Origin: Dryocola boscaweniae
GTDB taxonomy: Bacteria; Pseudomonadota; Gammaproteobacteria; Enterobacterales; Enterobacteriaceae
DNA: 64,000 nucleotides
Reading direction: 5' to 3'
Assembly: GCF_025215095.1 (NCBI RefSeq)
Contig: NZ_JALHAP010000076.1
Coordinates: forward strand, 124,001-188,000
Shown: positions 29,086-37,965 of the stretch, piece by piece
Layout: each line of letters starts with the position of its first letter
How positions within the stretch are numbered: position 1 is the first letter of the stretch
Notes under the pieces: model-generated
Seen by the model: only the letters and a program-made list of their open reading frames with translations
What the model was told of the DNA's origin: nothing
The model's database searches: none
Position numbers and translations under genes: made by a program

Positions 29086-29359
29086 CGCGTACCTGTTGAC
29101 TATCATCCACTAGGTTCAAACCAAGTATCAAGGTCAATTTTCATCAAATATGCACTTTTTTTAACGATCTTAGTAAAATCGCAATGAGTTAGTGCCCCAG
29201 CGATAAAGATAGGAGCTTTAATTTTCATATATAATGCTACCTGCCATGATTATAGCCTAAACATCGAAGCCCCCTTACATTTAAAATCGTTTACACTACA
29301 CACTACAAATATTATTCTATCTAAATATTCAAGCATATTAACTAAGATAAAGGATATAC

Positions 29360-31696
29360 ATGAAATTAGCTGACAAAATATTCATAAAGCTCTTTTTTAA
29401 AAAAATAAAATTAATAATTCGGCGTTCGTACAAAAAAGGATATTCTCAGGGGAAAGATAAAGGTTATCATAAAGGTCATGGTGATGGTGTGTTAAAATAT
29501 CACATTCGTCGCGAAATCGATACGGTATCGATGTCCACTATTGATAACTCGATTTATGGTCCAGAAAATATTGGCGTTACGAGAGAATTAGAGCAACTCA
29601 TGATTGAAAAGGTAAGAGTTGCAACTGAAGCTGGAATTTTAAGCTCACCTTCCCCGTCTCAGTGGAAAATGATTTTTTCAGATCATCCTGCGACTTGCGT
29701 TGTTGCTGGTGCTGGTTCAGGTAAATCGACAACCTTGATTCTCCGCTTAGTATTTATGCACTTTTATTTAAATATTCCATTAAGAAAAATCACCGTTATT
29801 TCATTCACAAAAAAATCATGTGATGAGTTGAGTGATAAATTAAGCTACGTTTTCAGTTTTTGGGATAAAGATCATGATAAAGTTGCGATAAATTCAATTG
29901 TAAATACATTCCATTCTCTTATATATAGATTTTCATTGAGTTCTATGCCAGGCATAAGTGCTTTCGATTTCCTTGGTGGAAGGATAAATCCAGATGACCC
30001 AAGTTTAGAGTTATCATTAGGTAAAAGAACCAATGAACAAGTTGAGGTTTTAAAGGGTGTTTATACCGAGCTATATAACAAAAACAAAGATTTTAAAATT
30101 TGTATAGATAAGCTTATAGATATTTCAATAACTGCATCACAAACATCCGATGAAAAGGAGGAAAGAGATTGGTTGATTAATTACGCCGCAGAGCGAGACC
30201 TGGTTTTAACGCAACAAATCAATGACCTATGGAATGAAGAAGGGAAATGGCCTATAGATGGAATAATAGCTGGTCCGGTAAAATGCTTTCACGTTAATGG
30301 AAATATTTTTTATGCTAATGGATATGTAGAACATAATAAAATGCCAGTTTTTCTGTCAGGTAATATTGGTAGAAAGAAACTGTATGACGAAAAAGATTAT
30401 GTTAAAGGTAGTGAGTCTGACCCTAAGAAAAAGATACTTTTAGGAAAGGCTATATACTTTAAAAATAAAATAGCTGCTGGATACAACACTCAAATCTCGA
30501 TATTTATTAATAGCAATCAAAAACTTAACTCGGTTAATAGTTTTTTGGAGAATTACATCACTGGTGAAGCTCCCAGTAACTTCTCCATAAAGTTGAATGG
30601 TGAATTAGCTCAAACAAATATACTTGAGCTATTATACGATCAAGGTTCTTTTATAGAAAGCCTTGGTAAAGAAGTAGTCACCACCATATCCAATATTTCA
30701 CTTTTTAGAGAAAAAGGGGTTGAGTTTTATTTTGCAAAAGCATTAGCTATCTTCTGGCCTTCATTCGAAGACACTCTCTATAAAAACAACATGATGACTT
30801 TCAACAGAATGTTTATCATGTTTTCAGACGAATCGGTATTACAGCAACGCCGAGATTTATTCAAAAATAGATACTCAAGATTCGAAAATCTCTTAGTTGA
30901 TGAATTCCAAGACATATCGCCTCAAATCGCCAACTGGATAAAAGCACTACAAAAAGAAAATGCGATTTTAAGTCGAAAACCTACAATCATGGCTATAGGA
31001 GATGATTGGCAATCTATCTATTCATGGAGAGGAAGTTCACCTGATATTTTCATGAATTTTTCAGAGTTTTTCCCCGTTCATAAATCATTAGGTAGACACA
31101 ATACAGTTTTGATGATGGAAAACTATCGTTCAGATTCAAAGATTCTTGAAGATGCCGAAAAGATGATGGGTTTGGTTAAAGGAAAAATTGTAAAGGAGTC
31201 AATTTCATGCCGAGAACCTGATGGTGATGAGCATGGTGTTTTTTGTTATGAGTATGATGACAAAAAGGGGGGTGATTCTTGGAAGGACAAAGCTATTGAG
31301 ATTATTTTTGAACAGTTCAATCTAGTTAAAAATCAAAAAAACAAAGATAAAACACATTTAATTGTCTTAAGTCGAACCAATAATACGCTTCAAGAGATAA
31401 AAGAACTTTATAACAATAAATATGGGAATATTAAAGGAATCAACTTCTTAACAATTCACAAGGCAAAAGGTTTGCAGGGTGAAGTATGTGTCATTTTCGA
31501 TGATAGTAAAGCTCATACGGGACACATTTTAAGAAATGAGATATATAGGCAGGTTTCCTATTTTAATTATAGCTATGACCAGGTAATGGTTGATGAGTCA
31601 TATCGTTTAGCATATGTTGCAATAACACGAGGAATAAAAAGAGTATTTTGGTTTGCACCTAAAGGAAGCGATGGCGCATTTTCTCATTTTAAGTAA
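29360..31696 (+). CDS. orphan UvrD/Rep-type superfamily 1 helicase
   Basis: This 778-residue protein has the full SF1A helicase motif set: Q-motif region SPSQWKMIF near 99, Walker A GAGSGKST (117-124), motif Ia ISFTKKSCDEL (147-157), Walker B DEFQD (514-518), motif III GDDWQSIYSWRG (547-558), motif IV ENYRS (587-591), motif V TIHKAKGLQGEV (698-709) and motif VI VAITRG (753-758). The first 50 residues are strongly basic (KKGYSQGKDKGYHKGHGDG), possibly DNA-binding or a localisation tail. A roughly 340-residue insert lies between motifs Ia and II. Such helicases occur in phage-defence loci, but no Gabija- or other partner gene is adjacent. The terminator at 31705 makes it a single-gene unit. Confidence 0.85.
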   Translation: MKLADKIFIKLFFKKIKLIIRRSYKKGYSQGKDKGYHKGHGDGVLKYHIRREIDTVSMSTIDNSIYGPENIGVTRELEQLMIEKVRVATEAGILSSPSPSQWKMIFSDHPATCVVAGAGSGKSTTLILRLVFMHFYLNIPLRKITVISFTKKSCDELSDKLSYVFSFWDKDHDKVAINSIVNTFHSLIYRFSLSSMPGISAFDFLGGRINPDDPSLELSLGKRTNEQVEVLKGVYTELYNKNKDFKICIDKLIDISITASQTSDEKEERDWLINYAAERDLVLTQQINDLWNEEGKWPIDGIIAGPVKCFHVNGNIFYANGYVEHNKMPVFLSGNIGRKKLYDEKDYVKGSESDPKKKILLGKAIYFKNKIAAGYNTQISIFINSNQKLNSVNSFLENYITGEAPSNFSIKLNGELAQTNILELLYDQGSFIESLGKEVVTTISNISLFREKGVEFYFAKALAIFWPSFEDTLYKNNMMTFNRMFIMFSDESVLQQRRDLFKNRYSRFENLLVDEFQDISPQIANWIKALQKENAILSRKPTIMAIGDDWQSIYSWRGSSPDIFMNFSEFFPVHKSLGRHNTVLMMENYRSDSKILEDAEKMMGLVKGKIVKESISCREPDGDEHGVFCYEYDDKKGGDSWKDKAIEIIFEQFNLVKNQKNKDKTHLIVLSRTNNTLQEIKELYNNKYGNIKGINFLTIHKAKGLQGEVCVIFDDSKAHTGHILRNEIYRQVSYFNYSYDQVMVDESYRLAYVAITRGIKRVFWFAPKGSDGAFSHFK

Positions 31697-31704
31697 CAAA
31701 ACAG

Positions 31705-31726
31705 AGAGGGATTGCATCCCTCTTTA
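31705..31726 (+). terminator. rho-independent terminator after helicase gene
   Basis: Perfect 8-bp arms AGAGGGAT and ATCCCTCT with a 3-nt loop lead into TTTATAATT, starting 8 bp after the helicase stop. Confidence 0.8.
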
Positions 31727-32147
31727 TAATTAACTGCATAGTTGTGACAAAATTTCATTTGAAATTTATACTTATCTAATCATAGCCTATATATATTAAT
31801 AGGAAACTGGCAACAATTACCTATATTATCCATTGTTGTTGAAGAAGTGTGATTACCAACGCTGGCGATAGAAACTGATGAACTAAAAGTTTGAATAAAT
31901 AACAATAAAACAAAAGAAAAAAAGTCCTGAGTAGAAGTTTATGTGTCATTTTAATACATGTCACCTTGCGATTAACACCATCTCAATTTTTTATGAACAG
32001 AGCAAACATTTTCAATTGTTAACTTTTCCTTGTGTTTATCACTACCTGCCGCCCAAGTATTCCACTTCAGAATGATGCAGCAGTATTAAGAATGTAAATC
32101 TAACAAACTGATGAAAACAAATAAAAATAGCATAGTAGTGTACTAGA
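31727..32147. other. 421-bp AT-rich gap, no gene seen
   Basis: No protein-like frame was recognised. One copy of a 17-bp sequence repeated at 38376 lies at 32072-32088. Confidence 0.4.
32072..32088. repeat. 17-bp direct repeat flanking DUF6119-hxs module, copy 1
   Basis: ATGATGCAGCAGTATTA occurs here and, exactly, at 38376-38392, 6.3 kb away in the same orientation. The two copies bracket the decayed genes, DUF6119 and the hxs operon. Confidence 0.55.
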
Positions 32148-32504
32148 CTACTCAAGGAATACTTTTATAACGGAATGCCGGGACTTTGGGATCACCTGCT
32201 CAACCACGACTAACTGGGTTGCAAACATGAACATCGGTGCAACCTTCCGTTCTCTTCTGAGTAGCATAGGACATTCTGGATCTACACAGGATTCAACCTG
32301 GTCTTCATCGTGATAACTTTTCTGCTCGTCCCTGAAACCAAAGGGGTCCCTCTTGAGCATATTGAAAAAAATATGATGTCTGGCAAAAAAGTCGTGATCT
32401 GAGTTAGTAAGTTGATACCTGATAAAAGCCAGCAATGAATGTCTGCCTTTTATGTTTTCCAAAAAATTATTTTTAGATAATTTATAACCTTTTTCTAAAA
32501 TCAT
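32148..32504 (-). CDS. hypothetical protein, possibly a gene fragment
   Basis: This is a 118-codon frame from the ATG at 32504 ([20 protein letters not shown]) preceded by GGTGA. It overlaps the end of the decayed gene upstream by 23 bp. The first half ([24 protein letters not shown]) looks protein-like; the last third ([24 protein letters not shown]) has different composition and may be read-through of unrelated DNA. No family is recognised. It sits in a degraded-looking stretch, so it may be a truncated remnant. Confidence 0.35.
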   Translation of the reverse strand: MILEKGYKLSKNNFLENIKGRHSLLAFIRYQLTNSDHDFFARHHIFFNMLKRDPFGFRDEQKSYHDEDQVESCVDPECPMLLRRERKVAPMFMFATQLVVVEQVIPKSRHSVIKVFLE

Positions 32505-32871
32505 CACACTCACCGTTGTCAGGATTCAATATACTACTCATCTTATCCTTTTCTTCTTTAATCCTTCTCTTGACCAGCATATCCTCAAGGGTGTTATCAA
32601 AATTATTATCAAGCAATTCTCCAACGATCCAATGCTCAATACCACCATTTAGTTCGGTATAATAATTTGCAAAATAGAAATTATTTATTATGAACAGTGC
32701 CTTTTCAGCAAAGCCAAGTTCGAAATGTTCCCAAAAAATATCAATTACTATATTTCTCCCTGGGATGTCTGTGAAGTTGTCATAAACCCCCTATCATTTA
32801 ACAAATTTGATGTATGCTCACCTAACCACTACCTCTTTTATATTATCATCTGTTATTTTTTTCTTATCCAT
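32482..32871 (-). pseudogene. decayed small gene with internal stops
   Basis: An ATG at 32871 with an upstream GGAGAGGG ribosome site begins MDKKKITDDNIKEVVVR and then hits TGA. Protein-like sequence continues in another frame (GEHTSNLLNDRGF) and then returns to the first frame as VYDNFTDIPGRNIVIDIFW... ending at TAA 32482-32484. Two compensating frameshifts, the second next to a GGGGG run near 32785-32790, would explain this. The restored product would be about 130 residues, acidic at its C-terminus, with no family I recognise. It probably belonged to the same module as the following small frame. Confidence 0.55.
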
Positions 32872-32941
32872 ATTAAACCCTCTCCAACCAAAAAAATAAT
32901 TTGATTTTCTAATTCTATTCCTGATAAAAGTCAACCATATT

Positions 32942-34543
32942 TCATTTATTTATATGCTGAGAGTAATATATTTTAGGGGTTATATTAAAGTGCTCAGCTA
33001 ACTTCTTCCATGATTGTATTGCAAGCAAAAATTGGATAGAGTTTCTTTGAGTTATTCTTTCTAACTTTTCTTCAAAGACAAACCACAGACATGCATAGCT
33101 AATTTTTTTATCACAAGGTATTGTTTTTCTAAGTATCAGTTCTAATGAATCTTTCGATTGCTCAATATTATAAATTAATTCTTTTTCTTTATCGGAAATT
33201 TTAACCGCTATTATTTCTTCGTCCTTGTAAAGGTCTGCCACTTCAAGTTTATATTTTTTCTTATTGCTTTCCATCGAATTGATCAATGTCAATTCCCTGT
33301 CTAACAGTTCATATCCATTATCAGCAGATTGTTTCTGGTTGAAATAATATTCTCTATATATTATTTTATTGTCCACAGGCATTCCTGAGTCTATTTTTGA
33401 TTTCTTATCTTTAGCCCAAACTTGATACTCATTTTCATCCAACAGATCTTTTTGTATAAAATCTATTTGTATAAGCGACTCTTTCAAATAATCTAAAAAA
33501 GATTGATTAAAAGAGCACCAGTCACCATTACTTAAGAAATAATGCACTCCATCTTTCTCAATATAAATATCTAATATCTCTTTTAATGGCTTAGAGAATT
33601 TCCCTCCCTTATCCTCAATTTCAAAGGAGACATGTAAGTCATTAATGTTTTCTACATCTTCATTTTCAATCAAATACTCAGATATGGATTTTATGTCGAT
33701 CCCTCCTCCCAAACTTTTTTTATAAAAACTTTTTTTGCCTTTTTTATATGCAATTGAATAATTATATTCAGTAAAACTAAAGCAAAAGTTGACCCCGTAA
33801 ACGTGAAATTCCTCAATCATTAATGAAGCATCCATCGTTTTCAGAGCTTTAAACAATATAGAATCCAAATCAACTATCAAGGAATCATCATATACTCTTT
33901 CTCTTTTAGGCAGACGAATGCTTTGTGGTTCTGCCAAAGCCATGATTATTTGGTTGAATATTTTAGCAAGCCCTACGGGAGTCACTTCTGTGTCCATTTG
34001 GATCGAATCGGCGAATATTATATTTTTATCACCCCACAACTCATTATCAGTTGCTTTCAATTTGAGATGATCAACAGATTCGCCAGGCTCATAACTATCT
34101 TTTATGAATGTGGTGTAAGATGATATTTCTTGCCTTTTTGACCCAGAAAAATACGTGCTCTTTTTGAGCAAGGTAGTTTCTTCTTTAGCAATTCTTATTG
34201 CCAATTCGATTCCAAAATCTCTTTCAATGAATTTATTTACATAGAAATGTGATTTACCGAGTGTGATAGCAAAAATCAAATCCGGGGATTCAACATTTGT
34301 GCAAATCATCAATCCGTAATGAAACTTATTCTTTGGCTCCTCCAACCCTTCCTCAAAGAAATCCTTGTAAGTTTCCCACCACCATATTTTATTTCCATCC
34401 AAATCTTTAGAGTAAAAAAACTCCATTTTATAGCCATCTATGATTTTTTCTTTTTGTTTATTCAAACCCACACTGGCTATTTTTTCGAGCAATTTATCCA
34501 GACAGGACATGCGGACTTTGTAGATATTATATGTATTTGACAT
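32942..34543 (-). CDS. DUF6119 / TIGR04141-like sporadically distributed protein
   Basis: This 533-residue protein has no membrane segment or signal peptide. Length and stretches such as SVDHLKLKATDNELWGDKNI and the closing region FLLAIQSWKKLAEHFNITPK in part fit the sporadically distributed TIGR04141 (DUF6119) family, whose function is not established but which turns up in mobile and defence-rich regions. It starts 15 bp after the hxsA stop on the same strand and is therefore probably the fifth gene of the hxs transcription unit. Its composition is Lys/Glu/Ile-rich like other island genes. Whether it acts with the Hxs proteins is unknown; an antiphage or nuclease role is speculation. Confidence 0.65.
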   Translation of the reverse strand: MSNTYNIYKVRMSCLDKLLEKIASVGLNKQKEKIIDGYKMEFFYSKDLDGNKIWWWETYKDFFEEGLEEPKNKFHYGLMICTNVESPDLIFAITLGKSHFYVNKFIERDFGIELAIRIAKEETTLLKKSTYFSGSKRQEISSYTTFIKDSYEPGESVDHLKLKATDNELWGDKNIIFADSIQMDTEVTPVGLAKIFNQIIMALAEPQSIRLPKRERVYDDSLIVDLDSILFKALKTMDASLMIEEFHVYGVNFCFSFTEYNYSIAYKKGKKSFYKKSLGGGIDIKSISEYLIENEDVENINDLHVSFEIEDKGGKFSKPLKEILDIYIEKDGVHYFLSNGDWCSFNQSFLDYLKESLIQIDFIQKDLLDENEYQVWAKDKKSKIDSGMPVDNKIIYREYYFNQKQSADNGYELLDRELTLINSMESNKKKYKLEVADLYKDEEIIAVKISDKEKELIYNIEQSKDSLELILRKTIPCDKKISYACLWFVFEEKLERITQRNSIQFLLAIQSWKKLAEHFNITPKIYYSQHINK

Positions 34544-34558
34544 GGGTAGTCCTTTTGG

Positions 34559-35197
34559 TCAGCGAGCTAAAATACTCAATGAATTTAACAACTGTGTATC
34601 CAAGGTTTCTCTTACTGGAGTTGGAAGCCCATTTGCAACTCTATAATTCTTGATTGCTGTCCTTGTAGCAGGCCCCATGCTTCCGTCGATATTGCCGTTG
34701 TAGAAACCTTTATCTAGTAAAGCGAACTGCACTCTCATGATCAACCGCTTACGTTTTTCTGTATCCGAAGTCAGCCCACTACTTGCACGGTTGGCACCTG
34801 TGGTTCCTGCTGAGTTTGTTATGGTTGAGCTATCCATGTCATTAGAGCGAAGTGAACGGACAGATGAGGAGGACGATGACGAACGAGTCCCTGAACTTGA
34901 TGATTCTGAGGTGCTTGGTGTGCTGTAAGTTTTCGGATAGTAGGGAGTAGAAGTTCCCCCATAGTATCCACCACCAGAAGATGATCTATGAGAGCTATGA
35001 CTTCGATGTGAACTGTGACTGCGATGACCCGCTATATAAAATGGCACCTCTGTGTTTAGAGGGGCTATCACCATATCATGCTCGTTAAGAGACATTGCAG
35101 GCATATCACTTGCGCCTATAGCTGAGTCACTTGCCCATACAGAGTTATTCAAAGCAAGAAATCCAGGAAGTAATGCTGCGAAATTAAATTTTTTCAT
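34559..35197 (-). CDS. hxsA: His-Xaa-Ser repeat protein HxsA with peptidoglycan-binding domain
   Basis: This 212-residue exported protein starts at the ATG at 35197 (MKKFNFAALLPGFLALNNSV), giving a signal peptide ending VWA. Its middle carries the defining His-Xaa-Ser run, HRSHSSHRSHSSHRS (five H-x-S triplets), then a Gly/Tyr and Ser-rich low-complexity stretch. The C-terminal 60 residues form a peptidoglycan-binding domain (RVQFALLDKGFYNGNIDGSM, GPATRTAIKNYRVANGL). It is the presumed substrate of the two radical-SAM enzymes encoded just upstream, modified at the repeat and then held at the cell wall. It overlaps hxsC by 4 bp (ATGA). The modification itself is not known to me. Confidence 0.88.
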   Translation of the reverse strand: MKKFNFAALLPGFLALNNSVWASDSAIGASDMPAMSLNEHDMVIAPLNTEVPFYIAGHRSHSSHRSHSSHRSSSGGGYYGGTSTPYYPKTYSTPSTSESSSSGTRSSSSSSSVRSLRSNDMDSSTITNSAGTTGANRASSGLTSDTEKRKRLIMRVQFALLDKGFYNGNIDGSMGPATRTAIKNYRVANGLPTPVRETLDTQLLNSLSILAR

Positions 35198-36306
35198 TTG
35201 ATAGGTCTCGGAGGTTGATGAAAACGGCCTTTTGATGAACTGAAATATCCAGCACAGGAAGACTTCTGAGTGCATTCATCACATTCTTTTGGATAATAAT
35301 TTTTCCAGTCAGAGATGGACTGTGTAGCAAATCCCCAAGCTCTTTCCGGAAGGTGACACAATGGATAATTGAAGATGGTAAGTGGTATACCCGACCTCTG
35401 AGCGGTTTCTACAGCAGAAAGGATCTTCTCGCTATAGCTGTCGTGCTCAACGAAGATTGATGACCAGTTCTTGCGGGCCCATCCAATCGATTCAAGCCCC
35501 ATCAGTGAAATTTGGTTTATATTGGAGAACACACGGCCAGTGAACTCAACGATGTCATCAAGTTCTGTATAGTTAGCCTGTGTAGGGATAATTCTAAGTT
35601 CAATGTTGATCCCTGAGTTACCTGCATTTATTAACCCTCTGACTGTCTCATCAAATGCCCCCTCACTTCCAACCAGATAGTCATGAACTGATGACCTTGA
35701 AGAATAAAGTGGGATACCAAAAGTAATTTTGATCTTATCGCTTCGTTCTTTCATCTGACGAGTAAAACTGACATCTGAAAATTTCCGCCCATTTGTTAAA
35801 ACATGCAAAGCAGTGCCTGGTGAGTTTTCGATGATGAAATCGATAAAGTGCAGGAAATCGTCACCATACAGTAGAGGCTCTCCCCCGCTCACTCCCACTA
35901 CACCATTCAAAGAGAAAGAGGCAATGGCAAGTGCTGACTGACTGAGTAGCCAATCATCGTTTCCAGTCTTAGGAGGCTGCGAACAAAACAGGCAACTGTT
36001 GTTGCACCTTTCAGTTACCAGAACCGTATTATGATTTGCTCTTCGGGACAAAATCACCCTGAGCATGTTGCCGTTGTTAACGATCCCGATGTCACCATCT
36101 TCTATCGAATCAAATAGCTCTTTGCTAAAAACAGAGTCTGTAAAATATGCAGGTAGCTGTGAATCGCTCTTTGCCTTAGTGACAAGCAAATTTGGGAGGA
36201 AAAACTGAGGGTTTTCTGGCTTGGATTTGCACAAGCGATAGAATCCCTGCTTAACTGGCAGTTCAGATGAAAACCGGAAAATATCGTTTCTTAACACCTC
36301 AGACAT
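35194..36306 (-). CDS. hxsC: radical SAM maturase HxsC
   Basis: This 370-residue radical-SAM enzyme has the cluster motif TERCNNSCLFCSQ with Cys101, Cys105 and Cys108, and the SAM-binding GVSGGEPLL near 138-146. A C-terminal cysteine group (CDECTQKSSC) suggests an auxiliary metal site. I take the ATG at 36306 as start because AAGGA lies 9 bp upstream; a longer frame to 36342 overlaps hxsB further. It partners HxsB in modifying the His-Xaa-Ser protein HxsA. The overlaps with hxsB (8 bp) and hxsA (4 bp) show tight coupling. Confidence 0.88.
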   Translation of the reverse strand: MSEVLRNDIFRFSSELPVKQGFYRLCKSKPENPQFFLPNLLVTKAKSDSQLPAYFTDSVFSKELFDSIEDGDIGIVNNGNMLRVILSRRANHNTVLVTERCNNSCLFCSQPPKTGNDDWLLSQSALAIASFSLNGVVGVSGGEPLLYGDDFLHFIDFIIENSPGTALHVLTNGRKFSDVSFTRQMKERSDKIKITFGIPLYSSRSSVHDYLVGSEGAFDETVRGLINAGNSGINIELRIIPTQANYTELDDIVEFTGRVFSNINQISLMGLESIGWARKNWSSIFVEHDSYSEKILSAVETAQRSGIPLTIFNYPLCHLPERAWGFATQSISDWKNYYPKECDECTQKSSCAGYFSSSKGRFHQPPRPIK

Positions 36307-37696
36307 AAGCCCATCCTTTAAGCATCTCTGCCATAGGCCCATCCTGAGATATCTCGTTCAGAAGGTAACGGAACATACCTTTGTGGTATTGGCAGAATGT
36401 AGACCGGCTCTTGTCACCAACTGGTTCGCCGTGGACACTGATGTTTTGGCAAGGATCTGCGCCACAGAAAGGCTGATAGGCGCATGTGTCACAACCAGGC
36501 ATAGCGAAGTTAAATGATGATGTTAATGACGACCTGTAGAACTCACTATTACTGAACGACAGGGAAGAAAAGTTACCGGCACTAAAATCTGCTTCGGGAT
36601 TCACTTTCTGAAGCATACGGCTTTCGTCGCTACCGTAAACCTTACCGTCATAATTGAAGAGGATACAGTTCAGAACCACTCCGCTTGGCGATTTCAGGTC
36701 TGCATAGCCACTGAAGCCCGGATTAAAGATTCTCTTAATATGGATAGCAGCCGAATGCTCAACGACAGGTATGCCCTTCTGATTCTGAAGTAACACTTCT
36801 TCCATCAACTCTTTGTAAAATTCGAAATACTCCGGCATCGAAAAGGTAAAGCTTTGCTTTTGGGCAAATCCGTATGGGCTGACAGGTCTAATAAACATAT
36901 CCGTAAGACCTAAGCCCAAATGAGCCTCCACTATCGAAACAGGATCTTTGGTAAGTTCTTTTGTTACGGTGGTTACTGTAGCAACACGATTAGAACCCAA
37001 TTCATCACGTATGAGTTGCATACCAGCGATAGCTCTCGAGTGAGCTTTTGCTCCAGGGAGGATTCGATTCGTATTGTGGGTATGTTCATTGCCGTCAAGA
37101 GATACAGAGAAAGTAATGTTCCTACTTCTCACCCACTCGATGACAGAAGCATCTAACAGCGACAGGCTTGTAGCAATCACCATTTCAAAAGCTTCGGAGC
37201 CGAGTGAAACCTCACATTCGTTATAAATCATTTGCACAAGATCGAATCTGAGGAGTGGTTCTCCCCCCTGAACTTCGATTTTGTATGGCGGTGTTCCCAA
37301 TTTCTTTATAGCGCTGACAATTTCAGGTATGAGTTTCGGGTCAAGATCGTAGCCACTTGCTCCGACTGCTGCTCTGCTAACCTGACAATACTTGCAGGTA
37401 TGATCACATCTCAGTGTAGGAACTATCATGAAGATTGGCCTGATGGCTAAATCATTCATGAGTCTTTTAGCTAAACCAGAACTTAACGCAGAAGAAGCCA
37501 ATGAAACCGCGTCATCATTAGCAATAAAAAGCTTACTTTCAAGGCTACCCGATACATTCCGCTCTATTGGAAATTGGTTGCATGATAGCTGGAAAAGCTC
37601 TGCATCCTCAATGAAGTGGTGGAAACCAGCCAGATTACTGATGAAAACCTTGCCATCATTTAATCTATCGAAGTTAAACGGCATGAGCTTCATCAA
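36299..37696 (-). CDS. hxsB: radical SAM/SPASM maturase HxsB
   Basis: This 465-residue radical-SAM protein has the motif LRCDHTCKYCQVS with Cys97, Cys101 and Cys104, then EVQGGEPLL for SAM binding. A C-terminal SPASM-type cysteine array (CDTCAYQPFCGADPC... and a later FCQYHKGMF) would hold auxiliary iron-sulfur clusters. SPASM enzymes typically modify ribosomally made peptides. Together with HxsC it defines the His-Xaa-Ser system. The start at 37696 overlaps the hxsD stop by 4 bp. It has no truncation and both cluster regions are complete. Confidence 0.88.
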   Translation of the reverse strand: MMKLMPFNFDRLNDGKVFISNLAGFHHFIEDAELFQLSCNQFPIERNVSGSLESKLFIANDDAVSLASSALSSGLAKRLMNDLAIRPIFMIVPTLRCDHTCKYCQVSRAAVGASGYDLDPKLIPEIVSAIKKLGTPPYKIEVQGGEPLLRFDLVQMIYNECEVSLGSEAFEMVIATSLSLLDASVIEWVRSRNITFSVSLDGNEHTHNTNRILPGAKAHSRAIAGMQLIRDELGSNRVATVTTVTKELTKDPVSIVEAHLGLGLTDMFIRPVSPYGFAQKQSFTFSMPEYFEFYKELMEEVLLQNQKGIPVVEHSAAIHIKRIFNPGFSGYADLKSPSGVVLNCILFNYDGKVYGSDESRMLQKVNPEADFSAGNFSSLSFSNSEFYRSSLTSSFNFAMPGCDTCAYQPFCGADPCQNISVHGEPVGDKSRSTFCQYHKGMFRYLLNEISQDGPMAEMLKGWAYV

Positions 37697-37965
37697 GCGA
37701 GTCTCTCATCAATACTCTTCAGAACATTGCTGATAATCGCTGCTCTAACTCTTCCCGTATGGCTATCAAGAGATTCCCTTAGCTGGAAATCGTTTCTCAA
37801 CCGTTCAAATTCGAACTGTATTTCCTCACTACACGTATCAAAAGAGACATGCCAATTTACATCGTCATCTTCCAATCGCCATCGTGTATAGGCAGTCATC
37901 CAGTAAAGACTGTTTCGTAAAACCCATTCAGAACATGCTGTTTTGCTTATCGTTTTATTCCACAT
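37693..37965 (-). CDS. hxsD: His-Xaa-Ser system protein HxsD
   Basis: This small 90-residue protein is the first gene of the hxs operon (MWNKTISKTACSEWVLRNSL, YWMTAYTRWRLEDDD, FDTCSEEIQFEFERLRNDFQ in part). Size and position match HxsD, a family defined only by its co-occurrence with HxsABC. It has no export signal or membrane segment. A role as recognition or scaffold protein for the radical-SAM enzymes is plausible but unproven. It overlaps hxsB by 4 bp. Confidence 0.8.
   Translation of the reverse strand: MWNKTISKTACSEWVLRNSLYWMTAYTRWRLEDDDVNWHVSFDTCSEEIQFEFERLRNDFQLRESLDSHTGRVRAAIISNVLKSIDERLA

Larger units (their letters stand above)
28659..29359. other. 701-bp intergenic region containing the left island boundary
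   Basis: The first third still has chromosomal base composition and carries a small hairpin, CCAATC-N6-GATTGG, at about 28748-28765. The left attachment repeat is at 28994-29011 and a candidate integrase arm site at 29062-29085. From there to the helicase start the DNA is AT-rich with no gene. Confidence 0.6.

Noticed and set aside
29360..31696. Intein or homing endonuclease inside the helicase
   Set aside because: The insert lacks intein splice-junction residues and LAGLIDADG or HNH motifs; the helicase motifs are otherwise in normal order.
31727..32513. Insertion sequence remnant near the decayed gene
   Set aside because: No transposase motif, terminal inverted repeat or target duplication could be identified.
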